Source: Brevibacterium sp.
GTDB taxonomy: Bacteria; Actinomycetota; Actinomycetes; Actinomycetales; Brevibacteriaceae
Assembly: GCF_031179145.1 (NCBI RefSeq)
Contig: NZ_JAPSIB010000013.1
Location: 54,484-118,483 of the forward strand
DNA: 64,000 nucleotides
Reading direction: 5' to 3'
How positions within the stretch are numbered: position 1 is the stretch's first letter; each line of letters begins with the position of its first letter. The translations under genes were made by a program, and so were the position numbers. A model generated the notes under the pieces. It had not been told where the DNA came from. It saw only the letters and a list, made by a program, of their open reading frames with translations, and ran no database searches. Of the stretch, positions 53,038-61,776 are shown piece after piece.

Positions 53038-53738
53038 TGCCCCTGGCCGCCTTCACCGTTCGTCGACGCGGTGGTCGACGCGGTCCCAGCGGCCGGGCCG
53101 GCGACCGAAGCGGTCGACATAAGGGGTCGCGCACCTCGGCGGCGGAGAATGTCCGGGAACCCACGGTGGATGATCACGGCGACGGAGGCCGCGAGGATGT
53201 TCTTGAGGATGTCACCGGGCCAGTACGCGAGGTCGGCGATGAAGGCTCCGCCCAGCGGCAGCCCGCCGTTGATCGACATCCCGAGGATGCCCAGCGGGTG
53301 GTTGAGCAGGATGCTCGCGCCCAGGGAACCGGCGAACAGGGCGACGCCGAGCTTGCGGCCGCGGAACCGGCGGATGGCCCAGCGGGCGACGAAGCCGGCG
53401 GCCAGGGCGTAGAGCGTGAACGAGAGGATGTAGCCGGCGCTGGGACCGGCGAGCACGCCGATGCCGCCGCGCATGCCCGAGAAGATCGGCAGTCCGAGCA
53501 GACCGAGGGACACGTAGAGCAGAGTGGCCGCGGCACCCCTCCAGGGTCCGAGGACGAGCCCGCACAGGGCGACACCGAAGGTCTGCAGGGTGATCGGCAC
53601 ACCCACCGGACCGACCGGGATGGGAGGCATCATCGCCAGTGCCGCGAGCAGCGCGGCGAACACGGCGATGAGGGCGACGTCGGCGGCCCTGCTCGATCGC
53701 ATCGCCGAGGTGGGGGTGTCAGTGAGCGCGTGAGTCAT
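53034..53738 (-). CDS. bioY: Biotin-specific S component of an ECF transporter
   Basis: 234 aa with about six membrane helices. The BioY landmarks are PVGPVGVPITLQTFGV, LYVSLGLLGLPIFSG, GPSAGYILSF and ADLAYWPGDILKN. The extra C-terminal tail is low-complexity Ala/Thr/Gly. It binds biotin and, with BioM and BioN, imports it. The ATG at 53738 follows GGAG. Two palindromes lie directly upstream (see separate entries), including a BioQ-like box, so biotin-responsive repression is likely. Confidence 0.94.
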   Translation of the reverse strand: MTHALTDTPTSAMRSSRAADVALIAVFAALLAALAMMPPIPVGPVGVPITLQTFGVALCGLVLGPWRGAAATLLYVSLGLLGLPIFSGMRGGIGVLAGPSAGYILSFTLYALAAGFVARWAIRRFRGRKLGVALFAGSLGASILLNHPLGILGMSINGGLPLGGAFIADLAYWPGDILKNILAASVAVIIHRGFPDILRRRGARPLMSTASVAGPAAGTASTTASTNGEGGQGQ

Positions 53739-53750
53739 GAGTTCTCCATT

Positions 53751-53783
53751 GGTTGGCAGTACCCGGATCGGGTACTGCCAACC
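53751..53783. promoter_or_regulatory. Perfect 15-bp inverted repeat before bioY
   Basis: GGTTGGCAGTACCCG and CGGGTACTGCCAACC are perfectly complementary around GAT. The element ends 4 bp short of the GGAG ribosome site of bioY. It could be an operator or, if transcribed, a hairpin covering the leader. It is not a known biotin riboswitch. Confidence 0.7.
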
Positions 53784-53787
53784 ATAA

Positions 53788-53802
53788 CTGAACAGTGTTC
53801 AG
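53788..53802. promoter_or_regulatory. BioQ-like operator upstream of bioY
   Basis: CTGAAC-AGT-GTTCAG is a perfect 6-3-6 palindrome 50 bp upstream of the bioY start. It closely resembles the TGAAC-N3-GTTAC sites described for the TetR-type biotin regulator BioQ in actinobacteria. No bioQ gene is in the window. Confidence 0.65.
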
Positions 53803-53926
53803 GAGTTGTCGACGGGGTACAGAAACCTCGGCGACTCTCTGATGAAGCCCCCATCGAGACGGCGTCCGCAGACGACACAACGTCCGCCGACGACACGAGC
53901 ACAACCTCAGCCGACGACGCCCCAGC

Positions 53927-55507
53927 TCACTCCCACTCGATGGTGCCCGGGGGCTTGGAGGTGACGTCGAGGACGACGCGGTTGATCTCGTCGACCTCGT
54001 TGGTGATCCGGTTGGAGATCACGGCCAGGGTGTCGTAGGGAACGCGCGTCCAGTCGGCGGTCATCGCGTCCTCGCTGGAGACGGGTCGCAGCACGACGGG
54101 ATGGCCGTAGGTGCGGCCGTCGCCCTGCACACCGACGGAGCGGACATCGGCGAGGAGGACGACCGGGCACTGCCAGATCTCTTCGTCGAGGCCTGCCTTG
54201 GTCAGTTCCTCGCGGGCGATGGCGTCGGCGCGACGGAGGACGTCGAGACGCTCCTCGGTCACCTCACCGATGATGCGGATGCCCAGGCCGGGACCGGGGA
54301 ACGGCTGTCGGGAGACGATGGCATCGGGGACGCCGAGCTCGCGGCCGATCGCGCGGACCTCGTCCTTGAACAGGGCGCGCAGAGGTTCGATGAGCTCGAA
54401 GGTGAGGTCATCGGGCAGGCCGCCGACATTGTGGTGGCTCTTGATGTTCGCGGTGCCGGAACCGCCGCCGGATTCGACGACATCCGGGTAGAGGGTGCCC
54501 TGGACGAGGAACCCGATCTCCTCCCCCTCGTCCTTGGCCTCGAGCACGAGATCGGCAGCGGCGGATTCGAAGGTGCGGATGAATTCGCGGCCGATGATCT
54601 TGCGCTTGGTCTCGGGGTCGGTGACGCCGGCGAGTTCGGACAGGAACCGTTCGCGGGCGTCGATGGTCACCAGGCGCACACCGATCGAGTTGACGTAGTC
54701 CGTCTCGACCTGTTCGCGCTCACCCTGACGCAGCAGACCGTGGTCGACGAAGACGCAGGTGAGCTGATCGCCGATGGCCTTGTGGACGAGGGCGGCGGCG
54801 ACCGAGGAGTCCACTCCGCCCGACAGGGCGCAGATGACTTTCTTGTCCCCGACGCGGGAGCGGATGAGTTCGACCTGTTCGTCGATGACCGATTCGTTCG
54901 TCCAGTCGGCTTCGAGCCCAGCCACCTTGTAGAGGAAGTTCTCCAGGATCCTCTGTCCGTTCTCGGAGTGGAGGACCTCGGGGTGCCACTGCACTCCGGC
55001 GAATCCGCGGTCCGGGCATTCGAAGGCCGCGACCGGGGTGTCCGGGGTCGAGGCGAGGACGTCGAAGTCGGCGGGCGCCTCGGTGACGGAGTCCCCATGG
55101 GACATCCACACCTTGTAGTTGGCGGGGGTGCCCTCGAGCAGGGAACCGGAGTCGCTGACGGCGAGTGGGGTCGACCCGTATTCGCGCTTGTCGGTCTTGG
55201 CCACGCGGCCACCGAGGCTGGTCGACATCAGCTGGAATCCGTAGCAGATCCCCATCGTCGGAACGCCGAGGTCGAACACCTTCTCATCGAAGCTCGGGGC
55301 ACCTTCGTCGTTGACGCTCGAGGGTCCGCCCGAGAGCACGATCGCGACCGGCTTCTTGGCGGCGAAGTCGGACGCCGGGGCGTCGTGGGCGATGATCTCG
55401 GAATACAGTCCGGCCTCGCGAATCCGCCGGGCGATCAGCTGCGCGTACTGCGCACCGAAGTCGACCACGAGGACAGGAGGGACCTGTGTGCTCTGGGTTT
55501 GCGTCAT
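53927..55507 (-). CDS. guaA: GMP synthase (glutamine-hydrolysing)
   Basis: 526 aa. The class I glutaminase domain has its nucleophile at Cys88 (GICYGFQLM) with a His/Glu pair in [12 protein letters not shown]. The ATP pyrophosphatase domain has [17 protein letters not shown], and the C-terminus ends in the conserved KPPGTIEWE. It converts XMP to GMP. TAGAAT lies 6 nt before the ATG with no ribosome site, suggesting a leaderless mRNA. GuaB3 and two membrane proteins lie upstream on the same strand. Confidence 0.97.
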   Translation of the reverse strand: MTQTQSTQVPPVLVVDFGAQYAQLIARRIREAGLYSEIIAHDAPASDFAAKKPVAIVLSGGPSSVNDEGAPSFDEKVFDLGVPTMGICYGFQLMSTSLGGRVAKTDKREYGSTPLAVSDSGSLLEGTPANYKVWMSHGDSVTEAPADFDVLASTPDTPVAAFECPDRGFAGVQWHPEVLHSENGQRILENFLYKVAGLEADWTNESVIDEQVELIRSRVGDKKVICALSGGVDSSVAAALVHKAIGDQLTCVFVDHGLLRQGEREQVETDYVNSIGVRLVTIDARERFLSELAGVTDPETKRKIIGREFIRTFESAAADLVLEAKDEGEEIGFLVQGTLYPDVVESGGGSGTANIKSHHNVGGLPDDLTFELIEPLRALFKDEVRAIGRELGVPDAIVSRQPFPGPGLGIRIIGEVTEERLDVLRRADAIAREELTKAGLDEEIWQCPVVLLADVRSVGVQGDGRTYGHPVVLRPVSSEDAMTADWTRVPYDTLAVISNRITNEVDEINRVVLDVTSKPPGTIEWE

Positions 55508-55513
55508 GGATCA

Positions 55514-55519
55514 ATTCTA
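55514..55519 (-). promoter_or_regulatory. -10 box TAGAAT of a probable leaderless guaA transcript
   Basis: On the minus strand TAGAAT lies 6 nt before the ATG at 55507, with no Shine-Dalgarno sequence. Confidence 0.5.
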
Positions 55520-55635
55520 ATCATCGACCATGACGTGCGAGTCACCGGGCGGAAGGGCGCGAGCAGAGCCGACTGCGCCGCGGCGCCCTGGATGGACCTC
55601 GAGCGGAGGGTCTGCCGGTCGGCCTTTGCCGGCCG

Positions 55636-56076
55636 TCAGTCGGTCTTCGGGGCGACGACGACGGCCGCTTCGAGTTCAGCCTCGACCTGGTGGGTGATCC
55701 GGCGCTCGAGGATGAACGACATCACCGGCACCACGCCGGCCAATGCCAGGACGATGTACCGGCCCAGTGACCAGCGCATCTGCTGGTTGAGCCAGAAGCA
55801 GCCGATGAGGTAGACGACGTAGCACCAGCCGTGGCAGATGGCGATCGCAGCGGCCAGGTCGAATCCGCCGAGCATCAGCGCCGTCGAGGGGTCGGCGGCG
55901 ATGAGGTACTTGTAGATCATCTCGACGGTGAGGATGAGAAGCATCACACCGGTGATGATCGCCATCACCCGGTAGAACTTCACGGCATTGCGAGCCGAGG
56001 TGAAGCGTTTGACACTCCACACACTGCTGTCGTCGAAATCGGGGCGGGAATCCAAGGACTCGGGTTCGTGGTTCAC
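55636..56076 (-). CDS. DUF3817 family small integral membrane protein
   Basis: 146 aa. After a polar N-terminus there are about three membrane helices, with NAVKFYRVMAIITGVMLLIL, CHGWCYVVYLIGCFWL and a positive VPVMSFILERRI loop typical of DUF3817 proteins (YdzA-like). Function unknown. The GTG at 56076 follows AAGGAAG and lies 2 nt after the SURF1 stop, so the two are cotranscribed. The C-terminus is rich in Val/Ala. Confidence 0.8.
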   Translation of the reverse strand: MNHEPESLDSRPDFDDSSVWSVKRFTSARNAVKFYRVMAIITGVMLLILTVEMIYKYLIAADPSTALMLGGFDLAAAIAICHGWCYVVYLIGCFWLNQQMRWSLGRYIVLALAGVVPVMSFILERRITHQVEAELEAAVVVAPKTD

Positions 56077-56078
56077 GC

Positions 56079-57044
56079 TCAGCTTCCTTCGGTCGGGGTG
56101 TCGTCGGTGGTGGTCGAGATGTCGCGGTCTCCTCGGCGGGCACTGCGCTTGGCACCGTGCTTGTGGGCGGGCAGTCCCGTCAGTCCCGCCATCACCTCGG
56201 GGTCGATCCTGCCCTGGCCCGCCGGTTTGACGACAACGTACTCTCTCCTGTTCGCAGGATCCTGAGAGTCGCCGCGCTCGAGGCGCCTGCGCAGGTAGTC
56301 GTCGCGCAGCAGCTGCCACCACATGTAGAGCGCCATCGCTGCGAAGATCAGCCATTCGACCGCATAGACGCCCGACTGCAGATCGAATCCGCCCTCGGCG
56401 CGGGTGGTGGTCGGGGGCACGGCGGTGAGCCCGTCGGTGCCGACCGAGGTGGCGCCGCCGGCGGTCTCCGGGATGAGGAAGCCGGAGTAGGTGAGCAGGC
56501 CTGGGAACAGGTTGATCAGCTGCGAGGTCGACACCGTGTGGACCTGGCCCTCGGGCAGATCGTTGGCGGGTACCGGCCCCTCGACGGGGCCGATCCGGGC
56601 CGTCATCTGCACTTCACCGGCTTCGGCTCGCGAATTCATCGCGGTGTCCTCGTCGGTGGTGAATCCGCGCAGGACGGGGATCGCGATCGTCTTGCCGTGC
56701 GTGTCAGCATCGGCACCCTCGCCGAGGTGAGCGCCATCGGGTGCGAACATCGTCACGACCCAGAATCCTCTGTCCCCGTCGAAGATCCGCCCTGGGACGA
56801 CGATCTGCGCGTCGGGCAGCCAGTGCCCGGACAGGCTCACGCGCTGATCGGCGAGCAGCCCCGGCATCGGCACCTGCGCACCCATCACCTCGTTGAAGGG
56901 CTTGACCACTTCGAGGTCCTGCGAATCGATGGCGTCGTTCTTGTGCTGTGCGCGGTCGACCTGCCAGGCCGACAGCCCGACGAAGCAGGTGACGAGCAGC
57001 AGCACGAACAGCAGGGACCCCAGCCATTTGGGGGTCAGCGCCAA
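56079..57044 (-). CDS. SURF1 family cytochrome oxidase biogenesis protein
   Basis: About 321 aa. A first membrane helix (LGSLLFVLLLVTCFVGLSAW, ending in WQVDRAQHKN) and a second near the C-terminus (VEWLIFAAMALYMWWQLL) bracket an outer domain containing VSLSGHWLPD, PVLRGFT and LTYSGFLIPE. This is the SURF1 layout; these proteins aid heme insertion in cytochrome oxidase. No ATG or GTG lies in frame near the expected N-terminus; a TTG at 57044 is the best candidate, so the start is uncertain. A charged C-terminal tail of about 70 residues is extra. Confidence 0.78.
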   Translation of the reverse strand: MALTPKWLGSLLFVLLLVTCFVGLSAWQVDRAQHKNDAIDSQDLEVVKPFNEVMGAQVPMPGLLADQRVSLSGHWLPDAQIVVPGRIFDGDRGFWVVTMFAPDGAHLGEGADADTHGKTIAIPVLRGFTTDEDTAMNSRAEAGEVQMTARIGPVEGPVPANDLPEGQVHTVSTSQLINLFPGLLTYSGFLIPETAGGATSVGTDGLTAVPPTTTRAEGGFDLQSGVYAVEWLIFAAMALYMWWQLLRDDYLRRRLERGDSQDPANRREYVVVKPAGQGRIDPEVMAGLTGLPAHKHGAKRSARRGDRDISTTTDDTPTEGS

Positions 57045-57054
57045 ACGGAACAGT

Positions 57055-58188
57055 TCAGACCCCCGAGCCCGGCTGGTAGGGAGAGACGGTGATGTCGACG
57101 CGCTGGAATTCCTTGAGGTCGAGGTAACCGGTCGTGGCCAGTGCGCGGCGCAGTGCGCCGGCGAGGTTGAGTTCACCGATGGCGGTGCGTCCGGGGCCGA
57201 ACAGCACCTGCTCGAGGCTGCCCACGGTTCCCAGTTCCACCCGGTGTCCGCGCGGCAGTTCGGGGTGGTGCGCCTCGGCGCCCCAGTGCATGCCGCGGCC
57301 GGGGGCCTCGGTCGCCCGGGCCAGGGCGGTGCCGAGCATGACGGCATCGGCTCCGACGCCGAAGGCCTTGACGATGTCACCGCTCTTGCCCAGGCCGCCG
57401 TCGGCGATGACATGGACGTAGCGGCCCCCGGATTCATCCATGTAGTCGCGGCGCGCTGCGTGGACGTCGGCGATGGCGGTGGCCATCGGGGCGTGGATGC
57501 CCAGAGTCTTTCGCGTGGTGGCGGCGGCCCCTCCGCCGAAGCCGACGAGGACGCCGGCGGCGCCGGTGCGCATCAGGTGCAGCGCCGCCGTGTAGGTGGC
57601 CGCACCGCCCACGATGACCGGCACGTCGAGTTCGTAGATGAACTGCTTGAGGTTGAGCGGCTCCGCCTGGGACGAGACGTGTTCGGCGGAGACCGTGGTG
57701 CCACGGATGACGAAGATGTCGACACCGGCGTCGACGACCGTCTTGTAGAACTGCTGGGTCCGCTGCGGGGTCAGGGCGCCGGCGACGGTGACACCGGCCG
57801 CGCGGATCTGCTCGAGCCGGGCGGTGATGAGCTCGGCCTGGATCGGGGCGGAGTAGAGCTCCTGCATCCGGGCAGTGGCCATCTCCGAAGGCAGCTGGGC
57901 GATCTCGGCGAGCAGCGGAGTGGGATCCTCATAGCGGGTCCACAGGCCTTCGAGGTCGAGGACTCCGAGTCCTCCGTGCCGGCCCAGCGCGATCACGGTC
58001 TCCGGCGACATCGCCGAGTCCATGGGGGCGCCGATGAAGGGCAGGTCGAAGTGATAGGCGTCGATCTGCCAGCTCAGGGACACGTCTTCCGGGTCCCTGG
58101 TGCGCCGAGCCGGAATGATGGCGATGTCGTCGAGTGAGTACCCGCGACGACCGCGCTTGCCTTTGCCGATTTCGATTTCTGAACTCAC
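57055..58188 (-). CDS. guaB3: GuaB3 family IMP dehydrogenase-related protein
   Basis: 377 aa. The TIM-barrel matches IMP dehydrogenase (FIGAPMDSAMSPETVIALGR, IADGGLGKSGDIVKAFGVGADAV cited in part) but there are no CBS domains. The catalytic-cysteine loop, normally GSICTTR, reads GGGAAATTRKTLG, so the nucleophile is missing, as in mycobacterial GuaB3. IMPDH activity of the usual kind is therefore unlikely. It lies upstream of guaA, so a role in purine metabolism remains likely. The GTG at 58188 has TAGCCT 6 nt upstream and no ribosome site. Confidence 0.9.
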   Translation of the reverse strand: MSSEIEIGKGKRGRRGYSLDDIAIIPARRTRDPEDVSLSWQIDAYHFDLPFIGAPMDSAMSPETVIALGRHGGLGVLDLEGLWTRYEDPTPLLAEIAQLPSEMATARMQELYSAPIQAELITARLEQIRAAGVTVAGALTPQRTQQFYKTVVDAGVDIFVIRGTTVSAEHVSSQAEPLNLKQFIYELDVPVIVGGAATYTAALHLMRTGAAGVLVGFGGGAAATTRKTLGIHAPMATAIADVHAARRDYMDESGGRYVHVIADGGLGKSGDIVKAFGVGADAVMLGTALARATEAPGRGMHWGAEAHHPELPRGHRVELGTVGSLEQVLFGPGRTAIGELNLAGALRRALATTGYLDLKEFQRVDITVSPYQPGSGV

Positions 58189-58194
58189 CCGTAC

Positions 58195-58200
58195 AGGCTA
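58195..58200 (-). promoter_or_regulatory. -10 box TAGCCT of a probable leaderless guaB3 transcript
   Basis: On the minus strand TAGCCT lies 6 nt before the GTG at 58188, with no Shine-Dalgarno sequence. Confidence 0.4.
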
Positions 58201-58292
58201 TCCCACGGCACCCACACAGGAATCTCAGCCCACTATGAGGAACGTGCGGTCTCCCCATCGGCGGGCGGAGCCCTCCCCCTCGGCGGTCGGGC

Positions 58293-59195
58293 TCAGCGTC
58301 CGAGGTAGTCGGCGACGACCGTCTCGGCGGCGGTGACGAAGGCGCGCACATGCGGAAGATGAGCCTCGCGGTCGCGCACATGCATGACGACCCGACGCAG
58401 CGGCACCGGGTCGGTGAGGTCGACGGCGACCAGACCGTGCGGGAGCTGGGCTGCCGAAAGCCCGGGCAGGACGGTGATCGCGAGGTTCGCGGCGACGAGG
58501 GCGAGCGCAGCGAACTCGTCTTCCGAAGCGGCGAAGGTCCGCGGGGTGATACCGGCCGCCGCGCAGGCGAGGTCGACGACTTTGCTCGTCGGTCCCGACC
58601 ACAGGTCGTAGTCGACCCAGCGCTGATTCTCGAGGTCCTTGAACGGCACGGAGGAGCGGCCCGCGTATTCGTGGTGCTTCGAGACGACGACCCGGTAGTC
58701 GTCGTCGAAGAGCACCGTCCGCGTCATTCCCGGCAGCGACGTCTCCCCCTCCTGTGGAACCTCGTTGCGGACCTCGACCGTGCAGTGGCTGCGACGGACC
58801 TTCGCCGGCTCATTGAGCTGGATGTCGAAGCGCAGATCGGGGTGCTCCCCTGCCACGGGCCCGATGATATCCGGGAGCAGTCGGGCGTTGAACGAGGTGA
58901 AGGCGGCGATGCGCATCCGTGGCCGGTTCACGGTGCGATGACTGTCGATGAGCGAGTCGAGCCTGCCCAGGCCGGTGAAGACGTCGGCCGATTCCTCGGC
59001 GAGGCGTTTGCCGAGCTCCGTGATCTCGATTCCTCGACCTGACCGGCGATAGAGGGGTGCGCCGACGACCTTCTGCAGGGTCGTGATGTGCTGGCTGACG
59101 GTAGCGGGCGTGTAATTGAGACTCTTGGCGGCCGCGACCACGGAGCCGGTGGCGACGACGGCTCGCCAGATGCGCAGTCGGTGCAGATCCCACAT
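58293..59195 (-). CDS. LysR family transcriptional regulator
   Basis: 300 aa. The N-terminal helix-turn-helix is SVVAAAKSLNYTPATVSQHI and the rest is the substrate-binding-like effector domain. The ATG at 59195 fits the family N-terminus (MWDLHRLRIWRAV); an eight-codon extension is not needed. TACGCT lies 6 nt upstream. It is divergent from a LysE-type exporter, and the spacer carries LysR-style palindromes, so it probably activates that exporter in response to an amino acid. Effector unknown. Confidence 0.88.
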   Translation of the reverse strand: MWDLHRLRIWRAVVATGSVVAAAKSLNYTPATVSQHITTLQKVVGAPLYRRSGRGIEITELGKRLAEESADVFTGLGRLDSLIDSHRTVNRPRMRIAAFTSFNARLLPDIIGPVAGEHPDLRFDIQLNEPAKVRRSHCTVEVRNEVPQEGETSLPGMTRTVLFDDDYRVVVSKHHEYAGRSSVPFKDLENQRWVDYDLWSGPTSKVVDLACAAAGITPRTFAASEDEFAALALVAANLAITVLPGLSAAQLPHGLVAVDLTDPVPLRRVVMHVRDREAHLPHVRAFVTAAETVVADYLGR

Positions 59196-59201
59196 GATCT
59201 C

Positions 59202-59207
59202 AGCGTA
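59202..59207 (-). promoter_or_regulatory. -10 box TACGCT of a probable leaderless LysR-gene transcript
   Basis: On the minus strand TACGCT lies 6 nt before the ATG at 59195. The intervening GAGATC is too close to act as a ribosome site. Confidence 0.35.
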
Positions 59208-59229
59208 GCCGATGATCATTCGGCGTTGC

Positions 59230-59258
59230 CTGATGGTTGTTCAGAAACAGTTGCTGTT
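59230..59258. promoter_or_regulatory. LysR-type binding region
   Basis: CTGA-N7-TCAG at 59230-59244 gives a T-N11-A LysR box inside dyad symmetry. It is followed at once by AACAG-TTG-CTGTT at 59246-59258. Two adjacent sites fit the recognition and activation sites of a LysR regulator between divergent genes. Confidence 0.5.
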
Positions 59259-59325
59259 CCCAATGTGTGGTTCTGTGCTCGACTGCCGGACAATCGATGT
59301 CAGTCGAACCTTTTGGAGGAGCATC

Positions 59326-60057
59326 ATGACCGGACCCGAACTCGCCACGATCGCGGGCGCTGCGACCGTGCTGGCGGTGACCCCGGGGCCCGAGACGATC
59401 CTCACCGTCCGGCTCTCGGCGCTGCGCCGGAAGGCCGGGCTCATCTATTCGCTGGGTTCTGCGACCGGCATGACGATCTGGATGATCGCCGCCCTCACCG
59501 GGGTGTCGGCGCTGCTTCGCGCCTACCCTTCGGCCCTGGTCGTCCTCAAACTCGTCGGTGGCCTGTATCTGTGCTTCCTCGGGCTGATGGCCGCCCGTCA
59601 GGCGCTGAGAATCCGTGCCGAGCTGCGCGGCGGCATATCCCTGGGCCACGAGGCTGCGCGGTCCGAGGCGATCGACGACCTGGTTGCGGAGCAGGTGAGT
59701 TCCGGCGAGGAGGTCTCCGAGACAGCTGCCGAGCGGGCTAAGACCTCGTGGGGTCAGCTGCGCTCGCTCATCTCTTACCGGCGGGGACTCATCTCCTCGC
59801 TGAGCAACCCCAAGGCCGGTCTGTTCTTCCTCGCGGTCATGCCGACGCTCGTCCCCGCCTCCCCCACGGGCACCGACTACGCCCTGCTCATCGCGATCGT
59901 CGTCGGTCTGCTTCTGGCCTATCAGCTGGTCCTGGCTCTCGTTGCCGGATATGCCGCAGCCGCGTTGGCGCGACGGAGCACGGACTTCTTCATCGAAGCG
60001 ATCTCCGCAGGCGTGCTCATCGTGATGGGCATAACCGTCGCCGCAATCCCCGTGTAG
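59326..60057 (+). CDS. LysE/RhtB family amino-acid exporter
   Basis: 243 aa with about six membrane helices. The start of the family signature, TVLAVTPGPETILTVRLSA, and SLSNPKAGLFFLAVMPTLV are diagnostic. The central cytosolic loop is longer than usual, with an acidic stretch (about residues 105-140). The ATG at 59326 is set by GGAGGA at 59315-59320; the open extension to 59212 overlaps the regulatory spacer and is rejected. The exported amino acid cannot be read from sequence. Confidence 0.9.
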   Translation: MTGPELATIAGAATVLAVTPGPETILTVRLSALRRKAGLIYSLGSATGMTIWMIAALTGVSALLRAYPSALVVLKLVGGLYLCFLGLMAARQALRIRAELRGGISLGHEAARSEAIDDLVAEQVSSGEEVSETAAERAKTSWGQLRSLISYRRGLISSLSNPKAGLFFLAVMPTLVPASPTGTDYALLIAIVVGLLLAYQLVLALVAGYAAAALARRSTDFFIEAISAGVLIVMGITVAAIPV

Positions 60058-60090
60058 CTCTCGGCAGCTTTCCCCGCGCAGTCCCCATTC

Positions 60091-60154
60091 AGCACTTCCT
60101 GCCACGCCCCACGCAACACTCCCAGCCACGCCCCACGCAGCACTTCCTGCCACG
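60091..60154. repeat. 24-bp tandem repeat between convergent genes
   Basis: Units start at 60091, 60115 and 60139 (the third partial). They share a CACT and a CCACGCCCCACGC core; the second unit differs at four positions. The array lies just after the exporter stop. Confidence 0.65.
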
Positions 60155-60159
60155 ACAGA

Positions 60160-60221
60160 CCGCGGGCCAGGAGCCACATCTGCCCGACGATGTCGGGGTC
60201 GAAATGACTTCTGGCCCGCGG
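60160..60221. terminator. Nested inverted repeat, likely bidirectional terminator
   Basis: CCGCGGGCCAG (60160-60170) pairs perfectly with CTGGCCCGCGG (60211-60221). Inside lies a second hairpin, CCCGAC-GAT-GTCGGG (60183-60197). The pair sits between the convergent exporter and channel genes. No T-run is present, so it could instead be a structured RNA end. Confidence 0.55.
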
Positions 60222-60312
60222 TTCCCGGAGCAGCACCTGCGGTGCCTCCGTCTCTGCGCCTATCTGCGCCTGATGACTCGCAGACAGGGCAATTCTGTAC
60301 TGTCCTCCCCCA

Positions 60313-61776
60313 TCAGGGACGCCGGCGCGGACCGTCGTCCGAAGGCGGTGGCATCGTCGGCGCAGCGCCTGCCGGAGGCGGTGTCGTCGGAGAGGTCGCA
60401 GCGGAGTGCGCTGCGGTCCTGGCCTTCGCTTCCTCAGCGGCTTCCTCGGCGGACTCGTTCGCCGCCTCGGCGACCTTGTCGACGTCGACCTTGTTCAGCA
60501 TCTTCGCTGCGGCCTCGCGACCGCCGAGCCCGAAGGCCAGCGCCGCCGCCAGGGCTCCGCCGACGACGACTGCGCCGAAGGCGAGGTTGACGATCGAATC
60601 CGCCAGCCCCATGTACTGCAGACCCATCGCGATGAACAGTCCGATGGTCGAGTACCGCAGCACCTTGCTCGCCAGGTTGTTCGTGATGAACTTGCCGATG
60701 AGCGAGGCGAGCAGGAATCCTGCGGCGATGATCACGGCGCCGAAGAGCACATTGCCGCCGAGTTCGAGGATCTCGTTGAGGATGTTGGTGATCTCGGGGA
60801 ATCCGAGCATCCGGGCGGCCATGATCGCGAAGAAGATCATGATCGCGATCTGGACGATCTTCGTGATCACGCCGGACGCGGTGGTTCCCTCGGGAACGAT
60901 TCCCAGCTCACCGATCGCACGATCAGTGCCCAGCCCCTGGAGGATCTGCTCGAGCAGGGTGCCGAGGAACTTGGCGATGGCGAAGCCGATCGCCAGGAGG
61001 ACCAGAGCCGCGATGATCGCCGGGATCGCATTGAGGAAGAGTTCGAGCATCTGCTGAGCCGGCCTCGAGATGGCCTCGATGCCGAGGACCTGAAGCGCGG
61101 CGATCGCGACGACGATGATGATCACACCGAAGACCAGGTTGCCCGCCAGCGAGGAGATCTTGGCGTTCGCCTCGGATGCGGGAGGAGGTCCGGCATGCTG
61201 CCCGTATGGGGCCGCCCCGGAATGTCCCTGGCCGGGCACCGGCTGTCCCGGGTGACCGTGGCCGGGCACCGGCTCGGCGACATGCCCCTGCTGCGCGGTC
61301 CGAGGTGCGGCGCCGGGCTGTTCGCCGACTCCTACGGCGCGGTCTCCGAGCGAACGGAACTTCGACGTCAGCCTGCTCAGGTCCACTGTGTTGAGAGCCG
61401 TCTGCACCAGCTGCTTGGCGATCTTCGCGAAGACGTAGCCGATGAAGAAGATGAACCCGGCGCCGATGAGGTTCGGCAGGAATCCGAATATTCCACCCAG
61501 CAGCCCCTGCAGAGGCGAGAGGACCTGGTCGAGATTGAAGAGCTGGAGAACGGCGACAAGACCGAACAGCCACACGATCAGTGCGGCGATCTGTCCGATG
61601 GATTTCCCTATCTGCTGTCCATCATTCCCACTGCGCTGCAGAGCGGGAACCTTGTTGACCAATTTTCCGACTGCCCATTTGACGATCGCCGCCACGATCC
61701 ACGTGACAATGAGAATGGCGATTGCCAGAAGCACTTTGAAGAGGACCGACCACAAGTCGGAGCCGCCTATATTCAT
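60313..61776 (-). CDS. Mechanosensitive-channel-like protein with conserved TM-helix repeats
   Basis: 487 aa. Two sets of paired membrane helices with GNDGQQIGKSIGQIAALIVW and, after a His/Pro/Gly-rich linker (about 165-215), a similar NIL/GGNVLFGAVIIAAGFLLASL region. The repeated G-x-G-rich helix pairs fit the conserved TM-helix (MscS-related) family. The C-terminus is an Ala/Glu-rich coiled-coil-like segment and a Pro-rich tail. It likely helps with osmotic pressure or ion leak. The ATG at 61776 follows AAGGAGAT at 12-nt distance; the open extension upstream is not conserved. Confidence 0.78.
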   Translation of the reverse strand: MNIGGSDLWSVLFKVLLAIAILIVTWIVAAIVKWAVGKLVNKVPALQRSGNDGQQIGKSIGQIAALIVWLFGLVAVLQLFNLDQVLSPLQGLLGGIFGFLPNLIGAGFIFFIGYVFAKIAKQLVQTALNTVDLSRLTSKFRSLGDRAVGVGEQPGAAPRTAQQGHVAEPVPGHGHPGQPVPGQGHSGAAPYGQHAGPPPASEANAKISSLAGNLVFGVIIIVVAIAALQVLGIEAISRPAQQMLELFLNAIPAIIAALVLLAIGFAIAKFLGTLLEQILQGLGTDRAIGELGIVPEGTTASGVITKIVQIAIMIFFAIMAARMLGFPEITNILNEILELGGNVLFGAVIIAAGFLLASLIGKFITNNLASKVLRYSTIGLFIAMGLQYMGLADSIVNLAFGAVVVGGALAAALAFGLGGREAAAKMLNKVDVDKVAEAANESAEEAAEEAKARTAAHSAATSPTTPPPAGAAPTMPPPSDDGPRRRP

